Shown here: positions 26,770 to 38,044 of the stretch, in pieces
Position numbering within the stretch: position 1 is the first letter of the stretch
Layout: each line of letters begins with the position of its first letter
NCBI GenBank assembly: GCA_964006375.1
Contig: OZ023267.1
Location: 85,979,406 to 86,043,405, forward strand
Source of the DNA: Tillus elongatus
Lineage: Eukaryota; Arthropoda; Insecta; Coleoptera; Cleridae
Length of the DNA stretch: 64,000 bases
Direction of reading: 5' to 3'
The notes under the pieces: model-generated
Databases searched by the model: none
The model's input: the letters and a program-made list of their open reading frames with translations, nothing else
What the model was told of the DNA's origin: nothing
Made by a program: the position numbers and the translations under genes

Positions 26770-26840
26770 ATGGTTTTTGCAGATACAACCCATAACCGGA
26801 GCGCTGTTTCTTGAGATACATGCCTTTGTCTCACTTGCAT
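26770..26840 (-). pseudogene. remnant of PX-like tail / protease start (deletion scar)
   Basis: Retains the GMYLKKQRSGYGLYLQK stretch that ends the PX-like gene in copy 2 and overlaps the protease start there. Compared with copy 2, about 360 bp of protease and about 530 bp of PX-like gene are missing on its two sides. It has joined the penton frame and created a false upstream start at 26840. Confidence 0.7.
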
Positions 26841-26885
26841 TCATATATATACACCCCCAAAAAATATAGTTTAGTTTAAGTTAAG
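26841..26885. promoter_or_regulatory. divergent promoter between capsid cluster and ATPase
   Basis: Short AT-rich gap with TATATATA (26844-26851) and AAATATAG (26862-26869). The stretch CACCC.C.CCAAAAAATATAGTTTAGTT is nearly identical in copy 2 (61009-61036), despite decay of the genes around it. Confidence 0.55.
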
Positions 26886-27581
26886 ATGCGTACCAGCAAA
26901 CACGCTTCTGCCTTACCCATTACAAATATAGACGATGTTGTTACGGACACAGCTCAACAACAACTGAGGCATGGTCCTCTCTTTCCAAACACCGTTCGCT
27001 GTATCATATGTGGTCCGAGTGGGTGTGGTAAAACTAATGTCATGCTGAGTTTGTTGTTAGAAGCAAACGGTTTAAAATTTGATAACGTGTATGTGTATTC
27101 AAAGTCTCTGTATCAACCGAAATACAAGATGTTAAAGGAGGTGATGAATGCCACAAAAGGTGTTGGTTACTATCCTTATAGAGAAAACGATGAAATATTA
27201 GATCCGGCAGATGCCAAGGACAACTCTGTGTTTATATTTGATGATGTAGCTTGTGACAAACAAGATAAAATAAGAGCATACTTCAGTATGGGCAGACATA
27301 AGAATATTGATTCATTCTATCTCTGTCAAACATATACACGAATACCCAAACATCTGGTACGTGACAACACCAATGTTATTGTGTTATTCAAACAAGATGA
27401 AACCAATTTAAAACACGTGTACGACGATCATGTGACCACCGATATGGACTTTAAACAATTTAAAACTATCTGCTACCAATGCTGGAAAGATAATAAGTAT
27501 GGTGTGTTGGTGATTGTGAAGGAAAACGATGTACACAAAGGTCGATATAGAAAAGGATTCGATAGATATATATTATTCTAA
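26886..27581 (+). CDS. A32/FtsK-HerA-type DNA packaging ATPase
   Basis: 231 aa, the usual size for Polinton packaging ATPases. Walker A GPSGCGKT near residues 43-50, Walker B VFIFDDV near 114-120, a LCQTYTRIPKHLVRDN segment (sensor/arginine-finger region), and a C-terminal block with YGVLVIVKEND. It would pump DNA into the capsid. Starts at the ATG 46 bp from the divergent cluster. The copy at 61045 is interrupted by a stop and frameshifts. It is followed by the ACAGCTGT array. Confidence 0.92.
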   Translation: MRTSKHASALPITNIDDVVTDTAQQQLRHGPLFPNTVRCIICGPSGCGKTNVMLSLLLEANGLKFDNVYVYSKSLYQPKYKMLKEVMNATKGVGYYPYRENDEILDPADAKDNSVFIFDDVACDKQDKIRAYFSMGRHKNIDSFYLCQTYTRIPKHLVRDNTNVIVLFKQDETNLKHVYDDHVTTDMDFKQFKTICYQCWKDNKYGVLVIVKENDVHKGRYRKGFDRYILF

Positions 27582-27596
27582 CAATGATAGACAGGA

Positions 27597-27973
27597 CAGT
27601 CAGCTGTCTAACACAGGTGTCATACAGCTGTCATACAGGTGTCTAACACAGGTGTCTAACACAGGTGTCTAACACAGGTGTCTAACACAGGTGTCATACA
27701 GCTGTCATACAGCTGTCTAACACACACAGCTGTCTAACACACAGCTGTCTAACACACAGCTGTCTAACACACAGCTGTCTAACACACAGCTGTCTAACAC
27801 ACAGCTGTCTAACACACAGCTGTCTAACACACAGCTGTCTAACACACAGCTGTCTAACACACAGCTGTCTAACACACAGCTGTCTAACACACAGCTGTCT
27901 AACACACAGCTGTCTAACACACAGCTGTCTAACACACAGCTGTCTAACACAGCTGTCTAACACAGCTGTCTAA
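27597..27973. repeat. tandem ACAGCTGT palindrome array
   Basis: First a few 13-bp units (ACAGGTGTCTAAC), then about 15 units of 15 bp (AACACACAGCTGTCT), then 13-bp units. Each has the self-complementary ACAGCTGT core, an E-box-type CAGCTG. Sits between the ATPase and the 375-aa gene. Cys/Val/Arg-rich ORFs on the other strand are artefacts of the repeat. Confidence 0.95.
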
Positions 27974-28107
27974 CAAGACAGACGGATATCGTGATAAATA
28001 AGAAGGCATGTACCGTGACGGAGTCAGTATATGTTAAACCACCACACAACCTGTATCGCTCAACCAAATGATTAGACCGTCTGGTAACACCAAACAGTTG
28101 TAGCACA

Positions 28108-29235
28108 ATGGAAGTGTTGGGTAAGGATGAGCGAAAAGTTAAGAAAAGGATTTTACAACTTGCTGACAATATTCGAAAAAAACATTTAATGCTTAAACTT
28201 AACAGAGCTGAGAATGATGATGCTCTGCAACGTTTATATAAACCACTTGTTGAGCCCCTAAGTGAAATATCTAAAAACACAGCAGCACTGCAGCAGCAGC
28301 AGCCCCAGCAACAACCAAAGGCTGAACAAATCAAAGACGAAGTCGATATACCAGAAACGAAACCCCAAGTACAGTTCCTTAAAGACCATGAAGTTTTTGA
28401 AGCTGAACCAAGGGAAGAGGCTGAGGAGACAAGTTCCGATGAGGATATCCCAACATTTGAAGAGCTTGAGGCCGACCTACAAACTGTCACAACCAACCCT
28501 GCATATCAAGAATTTTTGGAGCAATATCCTGACCGAGTTCGATATTATGTAGACAAGTATTTTACTGAACCACCAAGGCTCGGTACCATTGATCAAACGT
28601 ATGGTGCCCGCTACGCTAAAGATACCGGTAGCTGGAGTCTTGGTAACAAACACTTAGACTTTACCGATGCTGAGATTCAACTGGGCCAAAGGAGATACCC
28701 GCAAACACAAGGTTTGCTAGAATTGTTATTTATGAAAAGACCCCGGGGGTATACTTATGACGATCTTCAACACTATAGAGATATTCTAGAAGCAACTAGT
28801 GTTCATAAAATGAACTATGATCCTAACGCACGAACCAAGGGTTGTTCCTCTGAAAAGTATCTGACTCTAATAAAACCAGTGATAAATCCACGAGGTCGTA
28901 GATCCTCAACACCTCAAGGTTTTGGTTACACCTACGAGGAAGACGATGACGACAGCAACGACAGACATCTTAACAAAAAACAAAAGACTGAACTTAAAAC
29001 TCACAGTGATAAGAGCAGCGATAGCAACGGCATGAGCCCTAACAACAACATCAGCACCAGCAACTATATGATACAAAATAACAAACAAATAGCCTATGTG
29101 TATTGGAATGACATAAACGAGTTGGTTGACAGACTTAGACTTTTAGTGGCTTCCCAAGTTGCAGGTAATAATGCTCATAACAACGAAATTCAGTCAATCT
29201 TGGAAGAACTAAAAGAAGCTAGTGTTATCACCTAG
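28108..29235 (+). CDS. conserved Polinton protein (DUF8207-like), 375 aa
   Basis: N-terminal helical, basic segment (KKRILQLADNIRKKHLMLKLN), a Gln-rich stretch, and an acidic region. The core domain has TYGARYAKDTGSWSLG, a LLELLFMKRPRGYTYDDLQHYRDIL block and RTKGCSSEKYLTLIKP. After a low-complexity Asp/Asn/Ser part comes a C-terminal helix WNDINELVDRLRLLVASQ. I associate the core (YG...W.LG, then LWEL-like and YKEIL-like blocks) with the domain named DUF8207 in Polinton-derived proteins; function unknown, possibly virion-related. The frame is intact here, broken in copy 2. The lead-in (27974-28107) is 80-90% similar in the two copies and probably holds the promoter. Confidence 0.75.
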   Translation: MEVLGKDERKVKKRILQLADNIRKKHLMLKLNRAENDDALQRLYKPLVEPLSEISKNTAALQQQQPQQQPKAEQIKDEVDIPETKPQVQFLKDHEVFEAEPREEAEETSSDEDIPTFEELEADLQTVTTNPAYQEFLEQYPDRVRYYVDKYFTEPPRLGTIDQTYGARYAKDTGSWSLGNKHLDFTDAEIQLGQRRYPQTQGLLELLFMKRPRGYTYDDLQHYRDILEATSVHKMNYDPNARTKGCSSEKYLTLIKPVINPRGRRSSTPQGFGYTYEEDDDDSNDRHLNKKQKTELKTHSDKSSDSNGMSPNNNISTSNYMIQNNKQIAYVYWNDINELVDRLRLLVASQVAGNNAHNNEIQSILEELKEASVIT

Positions 29236-29248
29236 TAAGCCCACAGCC

Positions 29249-29380
29249 ATGAAGAGGCACCAACGACAACAACAACAACAGCACCAACGCAACACTGAAC
29301 CATCTTATGTTAATAATTCTATAAATGTATTCCAAGAGTTTACATACTTGTACTTAGAATCAAATAAAAGTCTTTGTTAA
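29249..29380 (+). CDS. small basic ORF after the 375-aa gene
   Basis: 43 codons starting MKRHQRQQQQQHQRN, 13 bases after the stop of the 375-aa gene. Copy 2 has a matching start MKRRRRQHQRN (63184-63300), but its C-terminal half is frameshifted. The frame runs over the poly(A) signal at 29363, which weakens it. It could be a tiny basic DNA-binding peptide or chance. Confidence 0.3.
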   Translation: MKRHQRQQQQQHQRNTEPSYVNNSINVFQEFTYLYLESNKSLC

Positions 29381-29398
29381 AATTACTGTGTTTTTATT
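29363..29398. terminator. paired poly(A) signals of convergent genes
   Basis: AATAAA on plus (29363-29368) ends the 375-aa gene transcript. TTTATT on plus (29393-29398), AATAAA on minus, serves the KilA-N-type gene. Both are conserved in copy 2 (about 63295-63335). Confidence 0.7.
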
Positions 29399-29409
29399 TT
29401 GTAATACAA

Positions 29410-30345
29410 TTAAAAAGTATGTCTTAAAGCAATAATATCCTGAACAAACTTATCTTGTGGTACATCGGCTATATGTAGGTTGTTTCTATGTGCTGTAAGG
29501 TATTTCACTTCAGTCTTTATTCTGTTAAAGAGATTTACTGAATTTGGATCGTACAGCTTGTTTAGGATCACTTGGGCGTCGGGGTGTTTATTTTCAAAGT
29601 TCCTCACAGCCCTTGGGAAACTTTTCTTTTGTGTTCTTACAGCATGATATGGATAGGGGGCGCCTGTCTCGTTTCTTGCAAGTAAACCAAACACACTTAT
29701 TTTTCCCAGGTTACTTGGCTTTGGGGATATATCTTCAAGATATTCTGTGACTTTAGCATTTGTTTCTCGCATACGTTGCACCTCATCATTTATCTCCATT
29801 AATTTTACTTCAATCGCATCTAGGTTGTCCTTGTATTTCTGATCAAATTCGTTTAGGAAAAAATCAAAAATAATTTGGTTGCATTTGTCATAGAACTGAT
29901 TGGATATCCAGCAAGCCAAATTTACTATCAAATCTTTACACACATATGTACCAGATATCGTGTCGTTTTCAGCGAGCGCTCCACCAATGTTTAATACGTA
30001 TGTAGCTGTTGCTGGTGTTACTTGAGATGCTGCGTCCGTTTTTAGGGTATTAGTATTTCGACCCTTTGGAAGCGACTCTAAGTGGGCTCCTTCGGTTGGA
30101 ATATTTGGCTTTTCGGTATTCCGATAACCCAATTGTTCCTTCAGCCGACTGTTGTAATAGGCAATCAACTCTTTAGTTTTCTTATTTTCCATCCAATGAT
30201 ATAATTTTTTATTACTAGTTTTACACAGTTTAGTTGCATTAAAATAGCCAGTGTTCTTATCGATAATAAGTTGAAAGTCTCCAAATAGACCATACCAGAA
30301 GTTGTCTTTAATTTGCTGGTAACACACATCACTTAATGTAGCCAT
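29410..30345 (-). CDS. KilA-N / MSV199-type DNA-binding protein
   Basis: 311 aa. An N-terminal KilA-N domain (residues ~15-70: FWYGLFGDFQLIIDKNTGYF, NATKLCK, YHWMENKKTKELI) is followed by an MSV199-like segment (~130-170: YVCKDLIVNLACWISNQFYD). Then a predicted coiled coil (~175-215) and a C-terminal DUF3627-like block (FGLLARNE...RAVRNFENKHP...LYDPNSVNLFNRIKTEVKYL). This architecture is known from iridoviruses, ascoviruses and entomopoxviruses (recalled), where it is thought to bind nucleic acid. Intact here; partial copies at 3478-4078 and 63346-64000. A TATAAATAG box lies about 92 bp upstream. Confidence 0.87.
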   Translation of the reverse strand: MATLSDVCYQQIKDNFWYGLFGDFQLIIDKNTGYFNATKLCKTSNKKLYHWMENKKTKELIAYYNSRLKEQLGYRNTEKPNIPTEGAHLESLPKGRNTNTLKTDAASQVTPATATYVLNIGGALAENDTISGTYVCKDLIVNLACWISNQFYDKCNQIIFDFFLNEFDQKYKDNLDAIEVKLMEINDEVQRMRETNAKVTEYLEDISPKPSNLGKISVFGLLARNETGAPYPYHAVRTQKKSFPRAVRNFENKHPDAQVILNKLYDPNSVNLFNRIKTEVKYLTAHRNNLHIADVPQDKFVQDIIALRHTF

Positions 30346-30436
30346 TTTGAAACAGATTTGGGTAGAGTAAACTGAAGCAAGTCTTTTCTCAACAACAACT
30401 GAATTATGAATATGTTTAAGAGTGTCTGTGTGTAGC

Positions 30437-30445
30437 CTATTTATA
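30437..30445 (-). promoter_or_regulatory. TATA box of the KilA-N-type gene
   Basis: TATAAATAG on the minus strand, 92 bp before the start codon at 30345, in a region partly conserved upstream of the third-copy fragment (4180-4230). Confidence 0.6.
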
Positions 30446-30977
30446 CATATTACCCACAGTAACCGTTTTAAACTGTATTTGTTTTTACATGGATGATGTC
30501 ATACTTCTAACGACTGTATTCTAGACAAGCTCAAACACGTATAATGGAATGATTCAACAGATATAACACAAGGTCATCAACTGACACGTTGTTTACCTTT
30601 AAGAGGACCTCTCTCTTGTGTATATTAAACAGATACACAGACAAGCTCAAACAGGATCAAGGTTAACAACTGTAAAACGTTGTTTATCCTTTTGTAAGGC
30701 CTCTCTCTCTCTCTTACATCAGTTTGTTTCCTCAATACAAGAGAGACACTTGTTCAGTATGTGTTAAGTCGTGAAACAAGGATGACGTCTCTTGCTGTAT
30801 GTAAGTACACTCTTCTTATTATGTCTGTTTGTATTCAAATAACAAATACAAACATAACCTTACTAAACAATCAGATGATTGGTAATCAACATGTATACGA
30901 ACACCTAACCTCATATGTAAACAACAACTGGTTTTGTTTTTTATATATACAACTGCGAACAAACTTTTAACGTGTGC
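30446..30977. other. right-arm non-coding DNA with an internal duplicate
   Basis: No gene. GTTAAGTCGTGAAACAAGGATGACGTCTCTTGCTGTATGTAAG at about 30757-30802 is repeated in direct orientation near 31227-31280 and inverted near 24190-24310. CT runs near 30705. Confidence 0.65.
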
Positions 30978-31067
30978 GTCTGTGGAGCTATTGGTTTAGC
31001 AATAGTATATCTGAGAAAGCTGTCTATGGCCGATTCGAGGTTCGTGGGTTCAAATCTAATTTCAGGC
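30978..31067 (+). ncRNA. tRNA-like (possible Pol III) sequence, right end
   Basis: Mirror of 8325-8415. Possible acceptor pairing GTCTGTG / TTCAGGC is partial. A D-stem-like GCTAT/ATAGT closes a TGGTTTAGCA loop (30988-31007), and a B-box-like GTGGGTTCAAATCTAAT (31044-31060) follows. A TTTT stop is at 31074-31077. The extra ~20 bases before the B box recall the variable arm of Leu/Ser tRNAs. The T-stem is weak, so a normal tRNA is unlikely. Confidence 0.5.
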
Positions 31068-31309
31068 GAATGATTTTCTTTCAAATACACATGCATCTGT
31101 CAGTCTAAGCAAAGACTTTGAACTGTCATGACGTGTGTTATATCCTTTCAAACAGCATGTATAAGCTTCAACAATGGCAATCAGTTGTCTGTCTGTCTGT
31201 TTCCTCAACACAGGAGACATTTGTTCAGTAGTGTGTGTTAAGCTGTGCAACAAGGATGACGTCTCTTGCTGTATGTAAGTACACTCTTGTATTATGTCTG
31301 TTTGCATTC

Positions 31310-32089
31310 AAATAACAAATACAAACATAACCTCAACAAACAATCATATGACTGGTAATCAACACGCGTGTGAACATAACCTTAATAAACAAATACAAAC
31401 ATAACCTTAATAAACAAATACAAACATAACCTTAATAAACAAATACATAACCTTAATAAACAAACAGATGATTGGTAATCAACACGTGTGTGTGAACATA
31501 ACCTTAATAAACAAATACATAACCTTAATAAACAAACAGATGCTTGGTAATCAGTCTGTATACGAACATAACCTTAATAAACAATCAGACAGCTGGTATT
31601 CGACAAACACACATGGAGACCTGACTTGTAGATATCTATGGACACAGGTCAGACATCTTGGAACGCTTGTGACGTCATCACAGGTCAGACATAAGACAGT
31701 TAATACCTAACCTGACTTGTAGATATCTATGGACACAGGTCAGACATCTTGGAACGCTTGTGACGTCATCTCAGGGCAGTTCCATAGAGAACCAGGGGTT
31801 GCAGCTGTCTATTACAGGTCAGCCATCTTGGAATGCTTGTGACAGATGTGACATATGACAGGTTAGGTGACATTTGACATCTGTCAACACTGACAGGTCA
31901 GGTGACAGCTGACATTGACACCTGTCAGGTCTGACAGCTGACGTTGACAGCTGTCAGGTCTGTGACATTGACACCTGTCAAAACTGACAGGTCAGCTGTC
32001 AACTGTCACAGGTCAGCGCATGCGCATGACGTCATCGCGCATGCGCAGAAAAAAGTGGAGGGGTGAGCCCAGGTGCTGGACTATCTACT
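31310..32089 (-). repeat. right terminal inverted repeat of element 1
   Basis: Reverse complement of 7202-8014 with the same order of motifs: minisatellite AACCTTAATAAACAAATAC (31370-31560), the duplicated GACGTCATC...GATATCTATGGACACAG block, TGACAG palindromes, the GCGCATGCGC/CRE cluster and the terminal 20-mer. Minisatellite number and a few indels differ. Confidence 0.92.
32016..32047. promoter_or_regulatory. symmetrical GCGCATGCGC-CRE-GCGCATGCGC cluster, right
   Basis: GCGCATGCGCA (32016-32026), TGACGTCA (32027-32034) and GCGCATGCGCA (32037-32047), the mirror of 7246-7277. Confidence 0.55.
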
Positions 32090-32095
32090 GACATG
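32090..32095. other. 6-bp target-site duplication, right
   Basis: GACATG immediately after the inverted repeat end; identical to 7196-7201. Confidence 0.93.
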
Positions 32096-32107
32096 TACCG
32101 ATTCCCG

Positions 32108-32111
<4 letters not shown>

Positions 32112-32191
<80 letters not shown>
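32112..32191. repeat. (TA)n array
   Basis: About 80 bp of TA just outside element 1. Confidence 0.95.
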
Positions 32192-34182
<1,991 letters not shown>

Positions 34183-34945
34183 ATGGATAATGTCAGCTAT
34201 TCAAACGAACAATTGCTGAATTTATTTTATTTTCATAGAGAGTGCAACAGAGTGGTCAGCAGAACATGTCGGCTGTTTAATGATAAGTATCCCGAGTCCA
34301 TTCTAATGACTGCGTTGAAATTCAGACGTTATGAAACCAATTTCTTAAGAACGGGAAGTTGCACGATTCAAGAAACATCAATATCAGTTCCAGTTACAAA
34401 GACGAAGGCACACAAATTTCTTTGTTGTCTTATTTCAAAGCTCATCCAAAGGCTTCAGCTGAACATGACATGAACATAGCACGTTCCTTCATACAGAGAA
34501 TATTGTCCAAGCATAAGATGCATAATTATAAATTTATAAGTGTACAAGCTCTGGAACCGAACGATCCAGCCCACCGAATTGAATTTCGTCACATTCTCCT
34601 TGAAAGACACCGCAACGATCCTTTTTCTGAAAAGCATGATTTGGACCGACAAAACAAAGATGTCCCATGAAGGAATATTTAACAGACATAATATTCACTA
34701 CTGGGCTCAAGCCAATCCTCATGTCAAAGAGAACGCTGTTTTCAGGGAAAATTCAGCTTCAACTTGTGTGCTCTTCTGATGGATGATAAAATATCGTACT
34801 GCATTTACGATAATAATCTGACAGCTGTGCAATATCTAGAGATTTTGCGAATCATTGCCTCTGATTTCTTGGACAATCTACCACTTACTGCGTATGTGAA
34901 TTGTTGGTATCAACTATATGGGGCTCCTGCGCATTATTCAGCAGT

Positions 34946-34947
<2 letters not shown>
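34183..34947 (+). pseudogene. mariner-like DDE transposase fragment (HTH + DDE_3 type)
   Basis: Reading across three frames gives an N-terminal HTH (SNEQLLNLFYFHRECNRVVS...), then a second HTH-like segment, then IWTDKTKMSHEGIFNRHNIHYWAQANPH, which holds the first catalytic Asp (about 34640-34730). A later DNLPLTAYVNCWYQLYGAPAHYS matches the second-Asp block, here with a Tyr where Asp is expected. It breaks off exactly at a (TA)n array. Frame changes near 34385, 34640 and 34775 make it a pseudogene. Confidence 0.7.

Positions 34948-35002
<55 letters not shown>
34948..35002. repeat. (TA)n array ending the transposase relic
   Basis: About 55 bp of TA replacing the C-terminal transposase sequence. 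Confidence 0.95.
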
Positions 35003-35007
<5 letters not shown>

Positions 35008-35282
35008 ATTATGGTTTACTAGTGGACTGTAATTTAATGGTGGTTAGTTGAAGTTAAAAACAGATAAAGTTAAACTTAACAATACTATATTTATTATGTA
35101 CACAAAGGAGACTATACAATGGACCGACGGATAGGTCTGGTCGCTTCGAGATCGACGTACAAATAGACCGTCACAACCCCTCACATCTTTCGGTTACAAT
35201 TTAATCTCAGGGCTGCCACCGTTAGACAATTTAGGGTGTTTTGAGTACAATATTGGTAGTTAGATGCGACTGGGGTGCCTCT
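35003..35282. other. junction sequence, nothing recognised
   Basis: Moderate GC, no ORF. Could be an unrelated element's end next to the truncated 3' side of the retrotransposon. Confidence 0.4.
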
Positions 35283-37040
35283 GGTTAAACTATCTAGGGA
35301 TTGTTAGTCCTCCAGCCGCGATCCGTCGGTGAAACAGAACAGGCTTGCGGGCTGGAATGCAACCTCATTTTCCCTCCACTGATCCCTACTGGGGATCCTG
35401 AGGGTGTATGGCCTAGTCAACCTAATATCGTCCTCGGCATCCCTTACCTTTATGGCGGAAATCGGAATTTCCTTTTCCACCTCCTTGGCGACTCTTGCAT
35501 GCCCTATTACTGCTCCGTCTCCGCACCAGTTACCTGAGTCCCGAATTCTAAGATGCGACGCCATAGCCTCCCTTCTGATACAGATGGGAAGCGGTGGCAG
35601 CATCAACAGGACCTCTAGCGCGGCTGAGGGTGTCGTCCTAATAGCGCCTGTGATACCCAGGAGTGCCAGCCTTTGGAGTTTGGCCAGCTTCCTGCTAGTA
35701 GTTTGCTTCACACCACACCACCAGACCAACCAAGGATTCTCGACCTGACGATCGCAGTGTAGATCCAATGAAGGATCCGAGGATTAAGTCCCCAGGTCCT
35801 CCCTATCACCCGACGCAGCTGCCAGAGGGTCGCTATTCCATTCCTCACTACTTGTTCTATTTGCGACCCCCATGTTAGTTTGGGGTCCAGGATCACCCCC
35901 AGATATTTAACCTACCGCACTAAATCTAAAGGTTTTCCAAACATCACGGGCGCCCTAAACCCCTTTACCTTCCTCTTCTTGGTAAATAGGATCATCTCCG
36001 TCTTCGCCGGTTTTACGGAGAGTCCCTGCTCACCACACCACCTTTCGATTATGCTACAGGCAGCCTGCATACACTCACAGACGACGCCGAGGAATTTGCC
36101 GGTGACTAAGACCAGCCCATCATGAGCGTACGCCTGGGCGTAGAAGCCATTCTCAGAGAGCCGCTCCAAGAGGCCGTCCATGACCAGACACCATAGATGA
36201 GGTGAAAGGCAGCTGCCCTGAGGACACTCTCCTGTCCTCCAGCATGCTCGCCACCCAGCTTATTAGTGACCTCGGCGTTCCCCTCTTCTGTAGGGCGGTA
36301 CAGACCGTATCCGTCCTTGCCTTATCAAAGGCCCCTTCCACATCGAAAAACACAGCTAGTGCGCTCTCCCCGTAGTGTAGGGCCCTTTCCACCTTCCGCG
36401 TCACAGCGTGGAGCGCCGTCTCCGTCGATTTCCCCTGCTCGTACGCGTGCTGACCTTTGTGGAAGGGATGATCCTTGAGGATCCCTCCCAACATAAACCT
36501 ATCTACTAACTTTTCCAATGCCTTGAGTAGGAAGGATGTTAGGCTGATTAGCCTGTACGCCTTGGCCAGCGTGTAGTCCTCCCTTCCCGGTTTGGGAATG
36601 GAGACCCCCCTAACCCGGCGCCAGGCCTTTGGGACGTATCCTCACGCCAGGCTGGCCCGAAAAACCTCCCTTATGTTGGGAAGCAGTATATCCAGGCCCC
36701 TCTGGAGCAGGGCCGGAAAAATCCCATCGCAGCCTGCGGATTTGAATGGAGCGAACTCGCTCACCGCCCAGGTTATAGAGCCATCTGTGACCACCCCCTC
36801 CGCTAGCTGCCAGTCCGCATTCGGGACTGTCCACCGGCCCGGTTCGGCAGCCTGCGTGACGGCTCCACCGCCCTCAAGGTGAACTTCGGCGAGATGATGC
36901 AGGGTCTCCTCACCGGTGATTGTCCCGTCCTGTTTCCTTAAAGATCCTACATTACTACCTAACTCCTGTTTGAGTACTCTTACTAGCCTGGTTGCGTCAG
37001 GCAGGGAATTGACTTCCCCGCAGTACGCGCGCCAACCAGC
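35283..37040 (-). pseudogene. reverse transcriptase and RNase H start of LOA-like copy 1
   Basis: Blocks in order on the minus strand: VNSLPDATRL linker, FAPFKSAGCDGIFPALLQ, YRLISLTSFLLKALEKLVDR, GQHAYEQGKSTETALH, FFDVEGAFDK, the catalytic stretch AYAHDGLVLV near 36130 (YADD altered to YAHD), KTEMILFTKKRK, a TWGSQIEQVVRN thumb, and CFTDGSRLED of RNase H at 35320. At least four frame changes, plus a stop around 36635. Confidence 0.8.
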
Positions 37041-38030
37041 TTACTTACTCCGGCGTAATTCCTTCTTAAACTCCCTTCTGGCAGTCCTAAACTCGTCCCA
37101 GGCTGCTTCACCCGATTCTCGGACGGCTCGGTTTAAGGCCCTCCGAGTCCGCCCGCGTAGTACGGCGAGATCCCTGTTCCACCATCTAACTTTGATGGAC
37201 GGTTCCCCCCTAAGTGGTGACGCGGCCTCGTAGGCTGTCATTATTTTCCCTTCTAGGGCCTCGACCTCGCTATCTAATGCCTCTATAGAGAGTCTACTCC
37301 CCTCTGGGCTCCTTGGCGACCCACCGAGGCCTACTAGATAGGCATCCGAGTCGGTCTTCCTTGGGTTTGTCCTGGGGGGAGGACTCTCAAGGTCCACATC
37401 CAATTCAAAGCTGATACGATGATCAGACATTGATATGTGTTCCGTCACCCTCCAATTAGATATATCCTCCGTTATTCCTCTGCTCGCTAACGTAATGTCG
37501 ATCACCTCCTGTCGGATACGATTGACATAAGTTGGAGCTGTACCTCTATTTAATACCTCTAGGTTCGTTGTAGCCAAGTACTCTAGTAGAGCCTCACCGC
37601 GTGGGTTGGTATCCGTGCTGCCCCACAATCTGTGGTGAGAATCGGCATCGCAGCCTATTATCAGTTGTAGCCCATTCTCCCTCGCGAAATCGACGATACG
37701 CACCAATTCCTCCGACGGAGGCAGCCCCCGCCGATCGTAGGGAACATAAAGGCTGCACATCAGAACCTTAAGCCTAATATTACTCACCTTATACTCCAGG
37801 AGAGCTGCTGTGACGTCCCTGGACCCGAGCTGCGGCAGCAATATCACGTCCAGGTCCCTCGACGCCAATATGTAGCCAGTAGCATGTCCTTGGTTGTTCT
37901 TCCTGTGCTTCACCACCAACTAGGATGTTGAAGCCAATTCCTCCAAGCCCTCTAACTTGCTTCCTAAACACATAGGGCTCCTGAATCAACACTACGCCGC
38001 CTGGACCGCCTGCGAGGAGCATTGATAGCC
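37041..38030 (-). pseudogene. endonuclease domain of LOA-like copy 1
   Basis: Apurinic-type (EEP) endonuclease: VVLIQEPYV near 37960, SLYVPYDRRGLPPSEE, IIGCDADSHHRLWGSTDTNPRGE (catalytic D..H), a PTYVNRIRQEVIDITL block and SDHR near 37425. Followed by an Arg-rich linker. One frameshift near 37910 and a stop before the RT part. Confidence 0.82.
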
Positions 38031-38044
38031 CAGTGGCATTCCGG

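Noticed and set aside
26729..26840. Penton start at 26840
   Set aside because: This segment is a deletion scar holding the PX-like tail; the family start is the internal Met at 26729.
27694..27963. Cys/Val/Leu/Arg repeat ORFs on the minus strand
   Set aside because: They are translations of the 15-bp CAGCTG array in several frames; no independent coding evidence.
27597..27973. CRISPR-like regular array
   Set aside because: Units of 13-15 bp without unique spacers, in a eukaryotic element; a palindrome minisatellite.
30978..31067. Functional tRNA gene
   Set aside because: T-stem and anticodon arm do not pair well; kept only as tRNA-like.
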